From Planctomycetia bacterium (GTDB lineage: Bacteria > Planctomycetota > Planctomycetia > Pirellulales > Thermoguttaceae): a DNA stretch of 64,000 nt. The position numbers were made by a program, and so were the translations under genes. Location: the NCBI GenBank assembly GCA_030539295.1, contig JAUNSJ010000009.1:62001-126000 (forward strand), given 5' to 3'. The notes beneath the pieces are model-generated. The model saw only the letters and a program-made list of their open reading frames with translations. It ran no database searches and was not told the origin of the DNA. Of the stretch, positions 26,556 to 37,750 are shown one piece after another. How positions within the stretch are numbered: position 1 is the first letter of the stretch; every line of letters begins with the position of its first letter.

Positions 26556-27146
26556 ATGACAGAGTCGAAAAAAGGCTTGGACCATGAGGTGGATCAAGAC
26601 CGCATAGCCCGAGCCGTGCGAGAAATTTTACTGGCGATCGGAGAAGATCCGGATCGGGAAGGGCTCCTGGAGACGCCAAGTCGGGTAGCACGCATGTACG
26701 GGGAGATTTTCGCCGGAATTCATAGCGATCCCAGCGTTCATCTTCAGAAATTTTTTACGGAGAAGTATGACGAAATCGTCCTGGTCCGCGACATATCGTT
26801 CGACAGTATGTGCGAGCACCATCTCCTTCCGTTTATGGGTAAGGTCCACATAGGCTATTTGCCGAACGGTAAGGTCGTGGGACTGTCGAAACTGGCGCGT
26901 GTGGTCGAGACGATCTCGAAGCGGCCACAGATTCAGGAGCGTATGACCGAAGAGATTGCCGATCTGCTCATGCACGATCTGGATGCGAAAGGAGCAGGAG
27001 TCATTATCGAGGCCGTGCATACGTGCATGACCGTGCGAGGTGTCAAGAAGCAGCAGGCGACATGCGTAACGTCGTCCATGAAAGGGTCCTTCCGTCGGGA
27101 CGCGAGAACGCGTGCGGAATTTTTGCATTTAGTTCATGAGCGATAA
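26556..27146 (+). CDS. folE: GTP cyclohydrolase I
   Basis: This 196-residue enzyme converts GTP to dihydroneopterin triphosphate, the first step of folate and pterin synthesis. Zinc ligands are in SMCEHHLLPF and VHTCMTVRGV; the closing QATCVTSSMKGSFRRDARTR region is typical. The start at 26556 is preferred, as AAGAGAG precedes it; the TTG at 26520 would only add a non-conserved leader. It lies 15 bp upstream of the dehydrogenase fusion gene, so they may be co-transcribed, without an obvious functional link. Confidence 0.95.
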   Translation: MTESKKGLDHEVDQDRIARAVREILLAIGEDPDREGLLETPSRVARMYGEIFAGIHSDPSVHLQKFFTEKYDEIVLVRDISFDSMCEHHLLPFMGKVHIGYLPNGKVVGLSKLARVVETISKRPQIQERMTEEIADLLMHDLDAKGAGVIIEAVHTCMTVRGVKKQQATCVTSSMKGSFRRDARTRAEFLHLVHER

Positions 27147-27161
27147 TAAATAGAAGAAACT

Positions 27162-30100
27162 ATGGCGCAACTAACGACAACGAGTGCTCGATTGCAGGAC
27201 GACCTGCGTGGCTTAATTGAAGGAGACGCGGCGTGCGATGAAGTCACGTTGCAGCTCTATTCGATGGATGCCGGCATGTTCCAAGTCAAGCCACTCGGAG
27301 TTGTCTGGCCGCGTACGACTGCGGATGTCCAGGCAACGGTGCGTTATGCGGCGGATTCGGGCATTCCGGTGCACGCGCGCGGCTCGGGTACGAGTACCAC
27401 CGGCGGTGCGCTCGGGCCAGGCCTGGTGATCGATTTTACACGCTTTATGCACCGACTTGTCTCCTCGGAAGGGAATGAAATTACTGTGCAGCCGGGCGCC
27501 GTGCGTGAGCGTCTGAACGTCCTTTTGAGAACGACGAAGCAGCATTTTTTTGCCCCCAGCGCGGGGCATTTCCCGACCAGTACAATTGGGAGTATCCTCT
27601 CTACCGATTGCATAGGGCCGCGCTGGTTGCGATACGGGTTCCCGCACGACCATGTCAAAGAACTTCAGGTCGTGACGCCCGACGGACGCCTGCATACCCT
27701 GCGTCCGGAGCCGATTCCTTTTGCGACCAATGGCAGTTTTCTCACGCCGGCGGAAGTGGCAGCGACCGCTCCGCATTCCCTGTTTGCCACGAACGATTCC
27801 TCCTGGCGACGTCTCATAGAAATTCTGCGCGCGGCGAAATTCGCGATTCGGGAGGAACAGACGAACCAGATGCCCGACTCTTGCGGCTATCGGCTCGAAG
27901 GGGTCGTAAAAAATGGAATCTTTGACCCTGCTCGACTTTTCGTGGGTTCAGAAGGGACCTTGGGTATCATAACCGGGGCCACGTTAACGACCTCTCCTCT
28001 GTCGAATTGCTCCGGAGCCATTATTTTCCTCTTCGACGGACTGGACAAAGCGGCGCGAAGTGTGGAAACCATTCTTCAGTTCAAGCCAACGTTGTGCGAT
28101 ATGATCGATCGACGCATTATCAACATGCTCGGCGAATGGGACCGTCGCTTTCTGCCAATACTGCCGTCAGACACGGAGGTGGCGCTCGTCGTGGAATTCG
28201 ATTGCGATACGTCCAGCGAATTGAATAATCGCATGAATCGTTTAACGCACCAGTTGCGACAGATCGACCGCTTGAGCTTTGGCTCCTGGTTCGCGTTTCA
28301 TCAAGCGGAGAAAGATCTGTTCCGCGACCTGCTCCGCAAGTCGAAAGGGGCACTGCTGGGCATACGCCGCCCGTTCCATGTCGCTACACTTCTGGAAGAC
28401 CTTCAGGTTCCTGTGGCCCGACTTTCCGATTTTCTGCATACGGCGCAAAATATACTCAAGCGGCATGGCGTGACCTACTCCATATCAGGCCACCTAGGCC
28501 ACGGACAGGTGCAGATCTTACCGATACTCGACGGCGACCGTGAGAAATCGGAGTCGCTTTTGTATGCCGTCTGTTGCGAATTATTTGACGCGGTTAGGGA
28601 TTACGGCGGGACAACGGCCTCGGCGACAGGCAGTGGCCTGGCACGTACCCTGGCGATTCCCGGTCGCTATCCGAAACTCTCATCCGTTTTCGTTGCCATA
28701 AAAGACTTGCTCGATCCGGACAATATCTTTAATCCGGGCAAAATTGTTAACGACGCCATGAGGGCCGCCTCGCGACAGCAGGCAGAACAAGAGTCAAACG
28801 CAACCGAGGCGAACGTGAAGTCAATTACCGTCGCGCAATCAGGCGTGCAGGAGTTGGAGGGTATAAACGATTCACCGGACGCCGCGGAACTCGTCACGCC
28901 GTGGCACGGACTCTTTTATAAAATGAATCCGGACGAAAATGAGAATGATGCCGATGTGCCAAAACTTCGCAATCAGCTTGAATTGCAGCTGCGCTGGGAG
29001 CCGCGACTGATCTCCGACACGACCTATCAGTGTTCCGGTTGCGGGCTCTGTCGGATACGAACGTCGGAAACGCGAATGTGTCCTGTTTTTCGGCATTCGC
29101 CCAATGAAGTTGCTTCCTGTCGCGCTAAGGTTAACTTGCTCCGTGGGATACTCGACGGTCTGCTCCCGCTGGAAACGCTTACGGAAGAGGACTCACGCAA
29201 AATTGCCGATTTTTGCAATTTTTGCCATTGTTGTCAGGAGGAATGTCCCGCTTTGGTCGATGTCCCGAAGCTCGTCTTCCATTTAAAAAATGCGTATAAT
29301 GCGTCCCACGGTATGTCGCTGCGCGAACGTTTCCTGACCAATATAGATGGCGTACTGACCGTTGCGTCCTTCTTTCACAAAATTGTAAATTACGCACTGG
29401 GACGTCCGTTTCCACGCTGGCTGCTGGAAAAATGTGTTGACATACCGCAAGGTCGAAAACTGCCCCGGCTGGAACGGTCGACCTATCTGTCACGCCGTCC
29501 CTGGCGCCGTCGCGTGATTCGTACTCCCGACCCGAACGAAACCGCGGTTGCCCTTTTCCTCGATACCTATTCGAATCATTTCGACCCGCGACTTGCGGAA
29601 GCGGCGGTCCGCGTTCTGGAGCACAACGGAATCAAGGTCATTGTCCCGCCACGTCAAAAATCGTCCGGGCACCCGGCGTTTACTCTTGGCAATGCCGACC
29701 TGGCCGAACGCATTGTTCGCCATAATGTCAATGTGCTCACGGAACTGGTCCGAAGACGCTATCGCATTGTGACGATTGAGCCGGTTTCCGCCGTCTGTCT
29801 TCGCCATGAATATCCCTACATACGCGACGATGAGGAAACGGCTGCAATCGCTGCCAATACGACCGATATTTGCAATTTTTTGTATGAATTATATCTTCAG
29901 CATAAATTGCAACTTGACCTCAATCCGATTCACGCCACGGTTGGATATCACGCACCATGCCGCACTCTGGCACTGACCGGAGGGTCAATTGCCCAGGCAA
30001 CGCCTGCGCAAGAGCTGCTGCATTTAATTCCGGAACTCAACGTTGTTCGCCTCGAACGCGGATGTTGCGGACTCGGCGGGCTGGGCGGTATGACGCGTCA

Positions 30101-30314
30101 GAATTATAAGCGGAGCCTTAAACTGGGTATGCCCCTTACGCTCGCGTTGCGTGACCCGGAAATTCATTTCGGTGCCTGCGAATGTAATACGTGCAAAATG
30201 CAAATGGAGCAGAGAACGGATAAGCTAACACTGCATCCGCTCAAGCTGCTCGCCTATTCCTATGGACTTATGCGGGAAGAAATTCCCATGGCGTCGTCCG
30301 AGTCGCTCGAATAA
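27162..30314 (+). CDS. FAD-linked oxidase fused to Fe-S/CCG reductase (GlcD-GlcF type)
   Basis: This 1050-residue protein joins two glycolate/D-lactate oxidase subunits. Residues about 20-240 are the FAD-binding PCMH domain (HARGSGTSTTGGALGPG), and about 260-540 the substrate cap. After a linker come two 4Fe-4S clusters (CSGCGLC at 624 and CNFCHCCQEECP at 685) and the cysteine-rich domains, with GYHAPCRT and a CCG motif at 968-970. It would oxidise a 2-hydroxyacid such as D-lactate or glycolate and pass electrons to the respiratory chain at the inner membrane face. The substrate is unresolved. Fused versions occur in several phyla. Confidence 0.9.
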   Translation: MAQLTTTSARLQDDLRGLIEGDAACDEVTLQLYSMDAGMFQVKPLGVVWPRTTADVQATVRYAADSGIPVHARGSGTSTTGGALGPGLVIDFTRFMHRLVSSEGNEITVQPGAVRERLNVLLRTTKQHFFAPSAGHFPTSTIGSILSTDCIGPRWLRYGFPHDHVKELQVVTPDGRLHTLRPEPIPFATNGSFLTPAEVAATAPHSLFATNDSSWRRLIEILRAAKFAIREEQTNQMPDSCGYRLEGVVKNGIFDPARLFVGSEGTLGIITGATLTTSPLSNCSGAIIFLFDGLDKAARSVETILQFKPTLCDMIDRRIINMLGEWDRRFLPILPSDTEVALVVEFDCDTSSELNNRMNRLTHQLRQIDRLSFGSWFAFHQAEKDLFRDLLRKSKGALLGIRRPFHVATLLEDLQVPVARLSDFLHTAQNILKRHGVTYSISGHLGHGQVQILPILDGDREKSESLLYAVCCELFDAVRDYGGTTASATGSGLARTLAIPGRYPKLSSVFVAIKDLLDPDNIFNPGKIVNDAMRAASRQQAEQESNATEANVKSITVAQSGVQELEGINDSPDAAELVTPWHGLFYKMNPDENENDADVPKLRNQLELQLRWEPRLISDTTYQCSGCGLCRIRTSETRMCPVFRHSPNEVASCRAKVNLLRGILDGLLPLETLTEEDSRKIADFCNFCHCCQEECPALVDVPKLVFHLKNAYNASHGMSLRERFLTNIDGVLTVASFFHKIVNYALGRPFPRWLLEKCVDIPQGRKLPRLERSTYLSRRPWRRRVIRTPDPNETAVALFLDTYSNHFDPRLAEAAVRVLEHNGIKVIVPPRQKSSGHPAFTLGNADLAERIVRHNVNVLTELVRRRYRIVTIEPVSAVCLRHEYPYIRDDEETAAIAANTTDICNFLYELYLQHKLQLDLNPIHATVGYHAPCRTLALTGGSIAQATPAQELLHLIPELNVVRLERGCCGLGGLGGMTRQNYKRSLKLGMPLTLALRDPEIHFGACECNTCKMQMEQRTDKLTLHPLKLLAYSYGLMREEIPMASSESLE

Positions 30315-30340
30315 TCGTACTTGTAAACAGGAACAACGTT

Positions 30341-32653
30341 ATGAAACCAGCGTTACTTATTCCATTGCGAACTTTTCTGGTAGCCCTGCTGCTCGTTTTT
30401 TCTTTGGTACTTCCGCCGGAAGGAATGTTTCGCGATGGGTCGTATCAGTTGGTTGTCCTCGGTTGGATTTTTGCGGCCCTGTTAACTCTGGGCATAAACG
30501 TGACGCAGCCGCGACGGTCTGGTCCTAGAAGAATGGCTAGGGTAATGGATTCTCTTGTGGCCTGTTTCTTTCTGTGGATTGGTTTGTCGTTTTTGTATTT
30601 GTGCTACACAAAATCGGGAAATATACGTTATGCCACGAATGCATTTTGGCTCTGGGAGAGCTTTGGCCTTGTTTACATGGTCTTTCGAACGGGGTACGGT
30701 TCCCGTAACCAAAATGTCGTGCGTTTCCTGCTACTCATGCTCGTTGGTGTCTCGCTGGCCCAGGCGGGTTATGCGGTCTACGCGTATACGATTCGTGACC
30801 CGCAAATGCGCCGCGATTATCTTGCCGACCCGGAAACCATGCTGGCCGAAAGCGGCTTGCATTATGAACCTGGGTCACCAGAACGAATCTTACTTGAAAA
30901 CAGAATTCTTGGCAGTACAGAACCGCTGGGTACCTATGCCTTGACCAATACGCTTGCGGGCGTGCTCTTGCCGGCACTGATCTTGCTTTTTGTCTGTTTG
31001 TGTCGGTATACAGGCAAATTATTTTCACACACCACGTATCCCGCTATCGCTTCGCGTGCCGGTCCTGTGGTGCTGGCGGCCTTAATGTTTACGCTGCTCT
31101 TTGTCTGTCTGCTGCTGACGAAGAGTCGAACGGGAATACTCTCCCTTGCGATTGGTCTGGCTTTGATTCCCGCCACCTTTCTGCTCCTCCGGGTGTCACA
31201 CGCCTTGGACGCTCACAAAGCAGTAAGCGGAGGCAAGCGGGGGCGGCGACTCCTGCTGATTACTTTTGCCGTTGCTTTTCTCCTTGCCTGCAGCGTCTCG
31301 CTTGCTTTTTGGACCGGCGCCCTTGATCGTGAAGTCTTGACTGAAACGAGTAAATCACTCGGCTATCGCATTCAATACTGGATTGCCAGTTCACACATGA
31401 TTGGCGATTACCCCTGGCTGGGCGTCGGACCGGGTAATTTTCAGAACCGCTATCCTCAGTACATGCTTCCCCAGGCAAGCGAGGTCATTGCGGACCCGCA
31501 CAATTTCTTTTTTGAAATTGCTGTGGGGTTCGGACTTCCGGCCATTGTTTTCTTTTTAACGATCGTCGGACTGTTTGCCGCGATGGTCTGCCACGCCCTG
31601 ACGAATCGGGAAACGGCGGACTCTGTTACAGAGCAACGGAACGCGTCCGATACGAGTACAGGCGGTCGCATGCCGGTTATTCTGGGCGGTATGACCGGTA
31701 TGCTCTCGCTCTTCTTTTTATCGAAAGCAATGGATAGTACAATCGACGCTGTTTTTGTTGGCATTGCAATAATTTGTATTGCGTTAGTCTTCATAGTGGA
31801 TCGAATTTTTGCGGGGGTATGGCAGAGTCGGAATCGCGGCCGGGATTTCGTTGTCTTTTTGCCTGCCCTTGCCGGTGCGATTCTTTTGAATTTATGCGCT
31901 GCCGGAGGAACGGGTTATCCGGCCATTGCCGTGCTCCTTTGGATGGGAATCGGTCTGTTCGTCTCCTGGTACGAAACGAGCGGGCGCGGTGGGGAGTTGG
32001 AAAATACGAAGCCAAACGCGGCTGCCCTTGCCCAACGTTCGGGACGCTGGGCCTCAATTGTTATTCCTGCCGGTTCCTTTCTCCTGCTGCTCGCGGCGTT
32101 CCTTTTTGCCGAACGGCTTTTTATTACGAATAATCTTGCCCAGGCGATTTTAAACAATGTGGCCGCGGCGGAAAGTCGTCTCTATTACGATGTGACGCAA
32201 ACGCTGGGCGAACTGGACACGGCCTGTCGGGAAACGGATCCGTACTCCATTCCGCTTGCCAAGAAGTACTACGAACTGGCGTCGGCACGGTATATAGCCA
32301 CTGCGAACCAAGCACATGAACAGTCGTGGCGAACTGCGCGTGCACATCTTCTCGCGGTTGCTCCGCATTCGGCCTCAATTGCTTTTTTGGTCGGGGAACG
32401 TGAATGGAACGCGGTTGAAAAAGATTCTGTTTTTGTGAATTCCGCAAAAGAGGCCTTGGCCTTGGCCGTTGCGCGAGCGCCTGGCGATGCCAAATATCAC
32501 GCTCTTTTTGCCTTGGCTCTATTAAGGGCAGGCGAGAGCGACGCGGCACAAGAAGAGGCGAAGATCGCTCTTCGCCTGAGTGAACAAACGCCGCACAACG
32601 ACCGAAAGCTTCCGGAAAACCTGATTGTGCAGCTTGAGAAAATTATTTCATAA
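30341..32653 (+). CDS. O-antigen ligase/polymerase-like membrane protein with C-terminal repeats
   Basis: This 770-residue protein has about ten hydrophobic segments in the first 600 residues. The large loop holds the Wzy_C-family pattern [17 protein letters not shown] and [10 protein letters not shown], with the conserved His after the GxGxxxF motif. The C-terminal 170 residues are soluble and helical, with TPR-like units (for example [20 protein letters not shown]). Relatives join or polymerise lipid-linked glycans at the periplasmic face. It follows the oxidase gene by 26 bp and overlaps the convergent accC by 11 bp. Confidence 0.82.
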   Translation: MKPALLIPLRTFLVALLLVFSLVLPPEGMFRDGSYQLVVLGWIFAALLTLGINVTQPRRSGPRRMARVMDSLVACFFLWIGLSFLYLCYTKSGNIRYATNAFWLWESFGLVYMVFRTGYGSRNQNVVRFLLLMLVGVSLAQAGYAVYAYTIRDPQMRRDYLADPETMLAESGLHYEPGSPERILLENRILGSTEPLGTYALTNTLAGVLLPALILLFVCLCRYTGKLFSHTTYPAIASRAGPVVLAALMFTLLFVCLLLTKSRTGILSLAIGLALIPATFLLLRVSHALDAHKAVSGGKRGRRLLLITFAVAFLLACSVSLAFWTGALDREVLTETSKSLGYRIQYWIASSHMIGDYPWLGVGPGNFQNRYPQYMLPQASEVIADPHNFFFEIAVGFGLPAIVFFLTIVGLFAAMVCHALTNRETADSVTEQRNASDTSTGGRMPVILGGMTGMLSLFFLSKAMDSTIDAVFVGIAIICIALVFIVDRIFAGVWQSRNRGRDFVVFLPALAGAILLNLCAAGGTGYPAIAVLLWMGIGLFVSWYETSGRGGELENTKPNAAALAQRSGRWASIVIPAGSFLLLLAAFLFAERLFITNNLAQAILNNVAAAESRLYYDVTQTLGELDTACRETDPYSIPLAKKYYELASARYIATANQAHEQSWRTARAHLLAVAPHSASIAFLVGEREWNAVEKDSVFVNSAKEALALAVARAPGDAKYHALFALALLRAGESDAAQEEAKIALRLSEQTPHNDRKLPENLIVQLEKIIS

Positions 32654-33986
32654 AGTTTTGTTCGATGAAACTTGTATCAACTTGCCCCGCCATAAAGTCG
32701 GGATGCGAAAGAATCTTCTTCTGAAGTGGAATCGACGTCTTGATGCCACTAATATGAATTTCGTCGAGACAGCGGAGCATGCACTTTATAGCCTCTTCCC
32801 GGGTTGGCTGGTGCACAATAAGTTTGCCAACCATGGAGTCGTAATAAGGCGAGACCGTATAGCCGCTGTAGACGTGTGAGTCGAACCGCACGCCGAACCC
32901 GCCAGGCACAATAAGTTGCGTTATGAGTCCGGGAGCCGGTCGGAAATTGTGGTCGCAATCTTCCGCATTAATACGGCACTCCAGGGCGTGCCCTCGCTGC
33001 TTGACGTCCTTCTGCGTAAACGGAAGTTTTTCGCCGGACGCGAGCAGGATTTGTGTCTTGATCAGGTCAATTCCGGTTACCAGTTCGGTTACCGGGTGCT
33101 CAACCTGGATACGCGTATTCATTTCAATAAAATAGAAATTTTCATCCCGATCGACGATAAATTCGACCGTACCGGCACTGGTATATCCGGACTCACGAGC
33201 CATGGCCGCGGCAGCGTTACACAGCGCGGTTCGCGTCTTTTGCGAAAGATTGGGCGCCGGACTTTCTTCCACGAGTTTCTGATGCCGCCGCTGCGTTGAG
33301 CAGTCGCGCTCCCACAGATGGCACACGTTACCAAACCGGTCGGCAATAATTTGCGCTTCGATATGGCGTGGACCTTCGACGAATTTTTCAAGATACAGAG
33401 CGCCGTTGCCGAAATTCGCCTTGGCCTCGGACGCCGCCTGTTCAAACGCGGTCCGCAATTGGCCCGGCTCACGAACGACTCGCATGCCGCGCCCGCCCCC
33501 TCCGGCGGTTGCCTTGAGTAGAACCGGATAGCCGATGCTATTCGCTATGGCTTCCGCCTGTTCTACGTCGGCGACTTCGCCATCGCTGCCCGGAACGGTT
33601 GGGACGCCCCCTCGTTTGGCAATAGCGCGTGCGGAAATCTTATCACCCAGTTGCTCCATGGCCGCGACGGAAGGGCCGATAAATTCGTACCCGCACGACC
33701 GGCAGACGTCGGCGAAGTGGGCATTTTCGGCAAGGAGTCCATAGCCCGGATGTATGGCGTCGACCTCACCCAGTTCCGCCGCACTTATAATGCGATCGAT
33801 TTTCAAATAACTTGAACTTGCGGTCGTGGGACCAATACAGAATTTTTTATTCGCCAGCTTCAGATATTCTGCGTCCTGGTCGGCTTCACTATAAACGGCG
33901 ACGGTTTCGATACCAAGCTCGCGACAGGCACGAATAATGCGTAGGGCAATTTCGCCCCGGTTGGCAATAAGAATTCTTTTGAACAT
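32643..33986 (-). CDS. accC: Acetyl-CoA carboxylase, biotin carboxylase subunit
   Basis: This 447-residue ATP-grasp enzyme carboxylates biotin on AccB using ATP and bicarbonate, starting fatty-acid synthesis. It opens with [21 protein letters not shown]; the glycine-rich ATP lid is [13 protein letters not shown], with [16 protein letters not shown] and the RINAEDC segment further on. Length is normal. It is 48 bp downstream of accB. Both follow prmC in a long minus-strand operon. Confidence 0.96.
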   Translation of the reverse strand: MFKRILIANRGEIALRIIRACRELGIETVAVYSEADQDAEYLKLANKKFCIGPTTASSSYLKIDRIISAAELGEVDAIHPGYGLLAENAHFADVCRSCGYEFIGPSVAAMEQLGDKISARAIAKRGGVPTVPGSDGEVADVEQAEAIANSIGYPVLLKATAGGGGRGMRVVREPGQLRTAFEQAASEAKANFGNGALYLEKFVEGPRHIEAQIIADRFGNVCHLWERDCSTQRRHQKLVEESPAPNLSQKTRTALCNAAAAMARESGYTSAGTVEFIVDRDENFYFIEMNTRIQVEHPVTELVTGIDLIKTQILLASGEKLPFTQKDVKQRGHALECRINAEDCDHNFRPAPGLITQLIVPGGFGVRFDSHVYSGYTVSPYYDSMVGKLIVHQPTREEAIKCMLRCLDEIHISGIKTSIPLQKKILSHPDFMAGQVDTSFIEQNFMK

Positions 33987-34034
33987 GGCTTGCGATCTCC
34001 AGATAAAAGGACGGAATGACCCCGGTTGCGTGAC

Positions 34035-34520
34035 TTACGCCTGTGGGTCCACCTTGAACAAAGGGCGTCCGAAATCGACGGAATCCCCATTCTGTGCCAG
34101 AACGGCGACGATGCGTCCCGAAAGCTCTGCCTGTATTTCGTTAAAGACTTTCATGGCCTCTATGATGCAGACGGTGGAATCGGGTCCCACGGAATCACCG
34201 ACCTTAACGAACGGTTCCGCGTCCGGATTGGAAGACGTATAGAACGTGCCGACCATAGGCGAATTAATGGTAACGAGCCGGGATTCCTCCGCGGGAGCTG
34301 TCGCAACCACAGCGTCCACCGCAGGTTGTGTAACCGCAACAGGTGCGGGCATCGCCACGGCGGTCGTAACCGGATTGCCAACGGCACAGGTGCGTCTCAG
34401 TTGAATACGCGCTTCCCCTTGCGACAGGTCAATTTCGGAAATGCCATTGTCGTTCATGAGTTCAACGAGTTCCTTAATCTTCCCAACGTCAAAAACATCC
34501 GCTTGTTTGCCATTTGCCAT
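34035..34520 (-). CDS. accB: Biotin carboxyl carrier protein
   Basis: This 161-residue carrier has an N-terminal helical part (VGKIKELVELMNDNGISEID), a Pro/Ala-rich hinge (about 75-90) and a C-terminal biotinyl domain with the biotin-accepting Lys in IEAMKVFNE. It shuttles carboxybiotin between AccC and the carboxyltransferase. I prefer the ATG at 34520, because GGGAG lies 8 nt upstream; an ATG five codons earlier lacks a site. It is paired with accC. Confidence 0.95.
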   Translation of the reverse strand: MANGKQADVFDVGKIKELVELMNDNGISEIDLSQGEARIQLRRTCAVGNPVTTAVAMPAPVAVTQPAVDAVVATAPAEESRLVTINSPMVGTFYTSSNPDAEPFVKVGDSVGPDSTVCIIEAMKVFNEIQAELSGRIVAVLAQNGDSVDFGRPLFKVDPQA

Positions 34521-34550
34521 GTTAGAATCTCCCATTGTAATTACGTAATT

Positions 34551-35441
34551 TTAGTGTTCGCTTACCTTGTATGCGGTAATATATCGTTTAATGCGAGCCA
34601 GGTCGTTCGAAACGCGGACGTCGCTCCAGAGCGGGTTCTCTTTCATACAGGCGACGACCGGGTCGATCGTTGCCGGGCTGGCTTCCAGCATGAGGAGTCC
34701 GCCTGGCTTGAGTTTTTCGGGGGCCGCCGCGACGATTCGCAGGAGCACGTCCGTACCGCTCTGACCGCCGCACAGTGCCAATTCCGGCTCGTAATCGCGC
34801 ACCATCGGCTCCAGACGCTCATATTCCGCTCGCGTTATGTAGGGCGGGTTGCTCACAATAACGTCAAACGGGCCGGCGTCTGGCAGTGCGTCGAAGAGGT
34901 CGGACTTCACAAAGGTAATCTGGGCGGCGACTCCCTGTCGTTCGGCATTGCTTTTGGCAATGGCCAAGGCCGCCTCGCTCACATCGACCGCGGTCACATG
35001 AACCGCCGGGGCATTCCGTGCGATGGCTATGGCGATATTGCCGGACCCGGTACCAAGGTCGGCCACATGGAACATATCGGGTGACACGCCACTTCTCTTG
35101 AGGAAATCGAGTGATTCGAGGACCAATTGCTCCGTTTCCGGACGCGGAATGAGTACATCGGAAGTCACCTGGAAGGGCAGGGAATAGAATTCTTTAACGC
35201 CCACGAGATAGGCGACCGGTTCCCCGGCCCCGCGACGCCGAACGTAGTCGCGGAATTTCGTGAGCTGCTCCGGCGTCGGAACCTCGTCGAACCGGGTGTA
35301 CAGCTCAATGCGGGTTGCCTTAAGTGTATCGGCCAGCAGAATTTCCGCCTCAAGGCGCGGAGATGCGGACCCGTGACTCTTTAAAAATTCGGTGGTCCAG
35401 GCCAAGAGCCGCTGGACATTCCATACGTCTTCGTTCGCCAT
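34551..35441 (-). CDS. prmC: Peptide chain release factor glutamine methyltransferase
   Basis: This 296-residue enzyme methylates the Gln of the GGQ motif in release factors. An N-terminal helical domain is followed by a SAM-binding fold (VADLGTGSGNIAIAIA) and the active-site motif VSNPPYI. Start 35441 is chosen because GGAGGT lies 9 nt upstream; the longer frame to 35489 has no site. It lies just downstream of prfA, whose product it modifies. Confidence 0.95.
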   Translation of the reverse strand: MANEDVWNVQRLLAWTTEFLKSHGSASPRLEAEILLADTLKATRIELYTRFDEVPTPEQLTKFRDYVRRRGAGEPVAYLVGVKEFYSLPFQVTSDVLIPRPETEQLVLESLDFLKRSGVSPDMFHVADLGTGSGNIAIAIARNAPAVHVTAVDVSEAALAIAKSNAERQGVAAQITFVKSDLFDALPDAGPFDVIVSNPPYITRAEYERLEPMVRDYEPELALCGGQSGTDVLLRIVAAAPEKLKPGGLLMLEASPATIDPVVACMKENPLWSDVRVSNDLARIKRYITAYKVSEH

Positions 35442-35588
35442 ATTCGGTAACCTCCGACAGATGGTGTCAGACACCTGTCCGCATTTCATTTTAGGATCGT
35501 GTCCCTTGCCTTATATCGCAATGCTATTTATGTAACATATTGTAAATAAACAGGTTCGAACTCTGCTTAATACAAAACCTACCCGCAA

Positions 35589-36668
35589 TTAATCGTCGGC
35601 TAAAGGACCAAAAGAGCTTCGCAGTTCCGCTCGTTCGTAGTCCAGCAGTGCCTCAATAACCGGTTTGAGATCGCCTGCGATGATTATGTCGAGCTTGTAC
35701 AACGTTAAGCCGATTCGGTGGTCCGTCACGCGATTTTCCGGGTAGTTGTAGGTTCGTATCTTCTCACTGCGGTCGCCTGTGCCGATTTTGCTGTGCCGGT
35801 CTTCCGCTCGTTTCTTCTGCTCTTCGTCTCGTTTCGCGTCGTATATACGCGATTTCAGGACTCGCAACGCCTTGGCCAGATTCTTGTGTTGACTCTTCTC
35901 GTCCTGGCAGCTTACCACAATTCCAGTCTCGTAATGCGTTAAGCGAATGGCCGATGCCGTCTTATTGACATGCTGACCGCCTGGACCACTGGAGCAGAAG
36001 CGGTCGACCCGGTAATCTTCCGGTTTTAGGTCAATTTCCACATCTTCCGGCTCGGCCATAATTGCGACCGTAGCCGTTGAGGTATGGACGCGCCCTTTGG
36101 CTTCCGTTTCCGGGACGCGTTGGACGCGGTGTACGCCGCTTTCAAACTGGAGTTCACGAAAGCAGCCTTCACCTTCAATGGAGAAGACAATCGATTTAAA
36201 GCCGCCCATTTCAGTGGCGTTCATCGACATGAGGTCGGTTTTCCAGCCGTGATCTTCACAATAATGCTTATACATTTCATAAAGATCGCGGGCGAATAAG
36301 GCTGCCTCGTCGCCTCCGGTTCCTGCCCGGATTTCCAGAATGCAGCTCGTACGATTCGCGTCGTTGCCGCCAATGGTCATATCCAGAAGCTCTTCCCAGA
36401 GTCCTTCCCGTTCCTCTTTCAGTTCGGGAAGTTCTGCCGTTGCCAGCTCCTGCAGTTCCGCGTCGTGCCCGTCGATAAGCTTTTTCGCGTCGGCGATTTC
36501 CGCATTTAACTGCTTAAAACGCCGATACTTACCGCACAGCTTCGCCAGGGACCCGTGCTCCCGCGCAATGGCGGCAAGGCGATTCGAATCGGCGAGAACC
36601 TCCGGCGCGACCATAAGTCGCTCAAGCTCCTCAAATCGGGCAAACTTGGCCTCGAGTAACTCACGCAT
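35589..36668 (-). CDS. prfA: Peptide chain release factor 1
   Basis: This 359-residue factor terminates translation at UAA and UAG. The peptidyl-hydrolysis motif is [32 protein letters not shown] is the RF1 signature and separates it from RF2. Domain 1 is helical (about 1-100). The start overlaps the end of rpmE by eight bases. It forms an operon with rpmE, prmC, accB and accC. Confidence 0.96.
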   Translation of the reverse strand: MRELLEAKFARFEELERLMVAPEVLADSNRLAAIAREHGSLAKLCGKYRRFKQLNAEIADAKKLIDGHDAELQELATAELPELKEEREGLWEELLDMTIGGNDANRTSCILEIRAGTGGDEAALFARDLYEMYKHYCEDHGWKTDLMSMNATEMGGFKSIVFSIEGEGCFRELQFESGVHRVQRVPETEAKGRVHTSTATVAIMAEPEDVEIDLKPEDYRVDRFCSSGPGGQHVNKTASAIRLTHYETGIVVSCQDEKSQHKNLAKALRVLKSRIYDAKRDEEQKKRAEDRHSKIGTGDRSEKIRTYNYPENRVTDHRIGLTLYKLDIIIAGDLKPVIEALLDYERAELRSSFGPLADD

Positions 36669-36873
36669 CTTTCTTAACGGACTTATACTTGTTCAGGAAC
36701 TTCTCAATTCGCCCTGCCGTATCGACGTATTTCAGTCGGCCCGTATAGAACGGATGACATGCGTTACAAATATCGACTTTAAGCTCCGGCTTCGTGCTCC
36801 GTGTGACGAAACTATTGCCACAACCACAAGTTACCTTCGTTTCAACATACTTCGGATGGATTCCCTTTTGCAT
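36661..36873 (-). CDS. rpmE: 50S ribosomal protein bL31
   Basis: This 70-residue ribosomal protein begins [20 protein letters not shown] and retains the zinc-type cysteines CGCG and [10 protein letters not shown]. It is the first gene of the rpmE-prfA-prmC-accB-accC operon; rpmE next to prfA is a common bacterial order. Confidence 0.96.
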   Translation of the reverse strand: MQKGIHPKYVETKVTCGCGNSFVTRSTKPELKVDICNACHPFYTGRLKYVDTAGRIEKFLNKYKSVKKDA

Positions 36874-37636
36874 CGTTTTACTCTTCGTGTTTGGCTGTTT
36901 GACCGGCCTTTTGGGACAGTCCCCTCCCGGGAACAGTTTGTACGGATTTCAGTACACATGAATTCCGGCGAACGACCCAATACCAATCAAAATGATAATG
37001 CTCCACAAAAGACTCTATTCTACCATGAAATTCCCCTTTGACGAGGCCCCCCTGAATTTATTAAAAAATCACAGGTATCAAAATCAGAGTTCATCCTAAT
37101 TACAGTGGGCGAAGCCTATTAAAAAAAGTTTGAAGGGGTGTGGGGGGACTTTTCAAAAGTCCCCCCACGAAAAAAAACCGCTCATCTCCCCCTCTCATCT
37201 CTCGCCCCCACCCATTCGTCCCAATCGCATCTCCATTTCGTTTCCCACCACCATTGACCTGCAACCGTCATTGACCCACATCGAAGTCCTGTGTTCTCTT
37301 GGGACGAATGTCTCGAAGAAAGAGCGAAGCAATTTTCTTCGAGCCGGATTACGTGTAGCCCGTCACTACCTCCCCGGCCTGCACAGCCCCTTCAGGGCGA
37401 GGCGGTATGGCAATGACGGGTAAATGGCAAATCGATTGCAACTTGGCGGTGTTGGGCTTTCGTTTTCGCTATTGCTGGTCGGGCCCTGGTGTGCCGGATT
37501 GGCTAATTTGTCTATTTTACTTATTCTATTTTTGGCTACGTAACCACACTGGCCCGTCCTTAGGGCCATTCGGCAGTCAGGCAACCAAAAATCTCCTTTT
37601 TTTGAGAAAATTTTGCAAAAAAATCGCTTTCGATAC
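36874..37636. other. Gene-free stretch rich in inverted repeats
   Basis: There is no convincing ORF for about 760 bp. It holds a perfect 14-bp-arm palindrome (37140-37168), a 12-bp long-range stem (37213-37224 with 37299-37310), a 10-bp hairpin right after it (37312-37343), and an 8-bp stem followed by a T run (37528-37602). It could encode a structured RNA or mark a recombination site; see the findings. Confidence 0.5.
37140..37168. terminator. Perfect 14-bp-arm hairpin
   Basis: GTGGGGGGACTTTT (37140-37153) and AAAAGTCCCCCCAC (37155-37168) are exact complements around one base. A run of eight A follows on the plus strand, equal to T before the stem on the minus strand, so it is not a textbook terminator in either direction. 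Confidence 0.5.
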
Positions 37637-37665
37637 TTGCAATGCAAATTCCGATTTTGTATAAT
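37637..37665 (+). promoter_or_regulatory. Promoter of the tandem lipoprotein genes
   Basis: TTGCAA (37637-37642) and TATAAT (37660-37665) are spaced exactly 17 bp apart. A small palindrome TTGCA-A-TGCAA covers the -35 box and could bind a regulator. Confidence 0.65.
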
Positions 37666-37750
37666 CTTAGGTTAATGACAGATCATGCCGCCTTTCCAAA
37701 AAAAGGCCATGTTTCTACTTTTGATGAAAGTGCAGGAAGGGCCTCTATCA

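Noticed and set aside
35551-35580. GGTTCGAACTC resembling a tRNA T-arm
   Set aside because: No matching stem, acceptor end or anticodon arm around it.
37407-37664. 85-codon ORF across the structured region
   Set aside because: No ribosome site and no recognisable protein; it ignores the stems and runs through the promoter.
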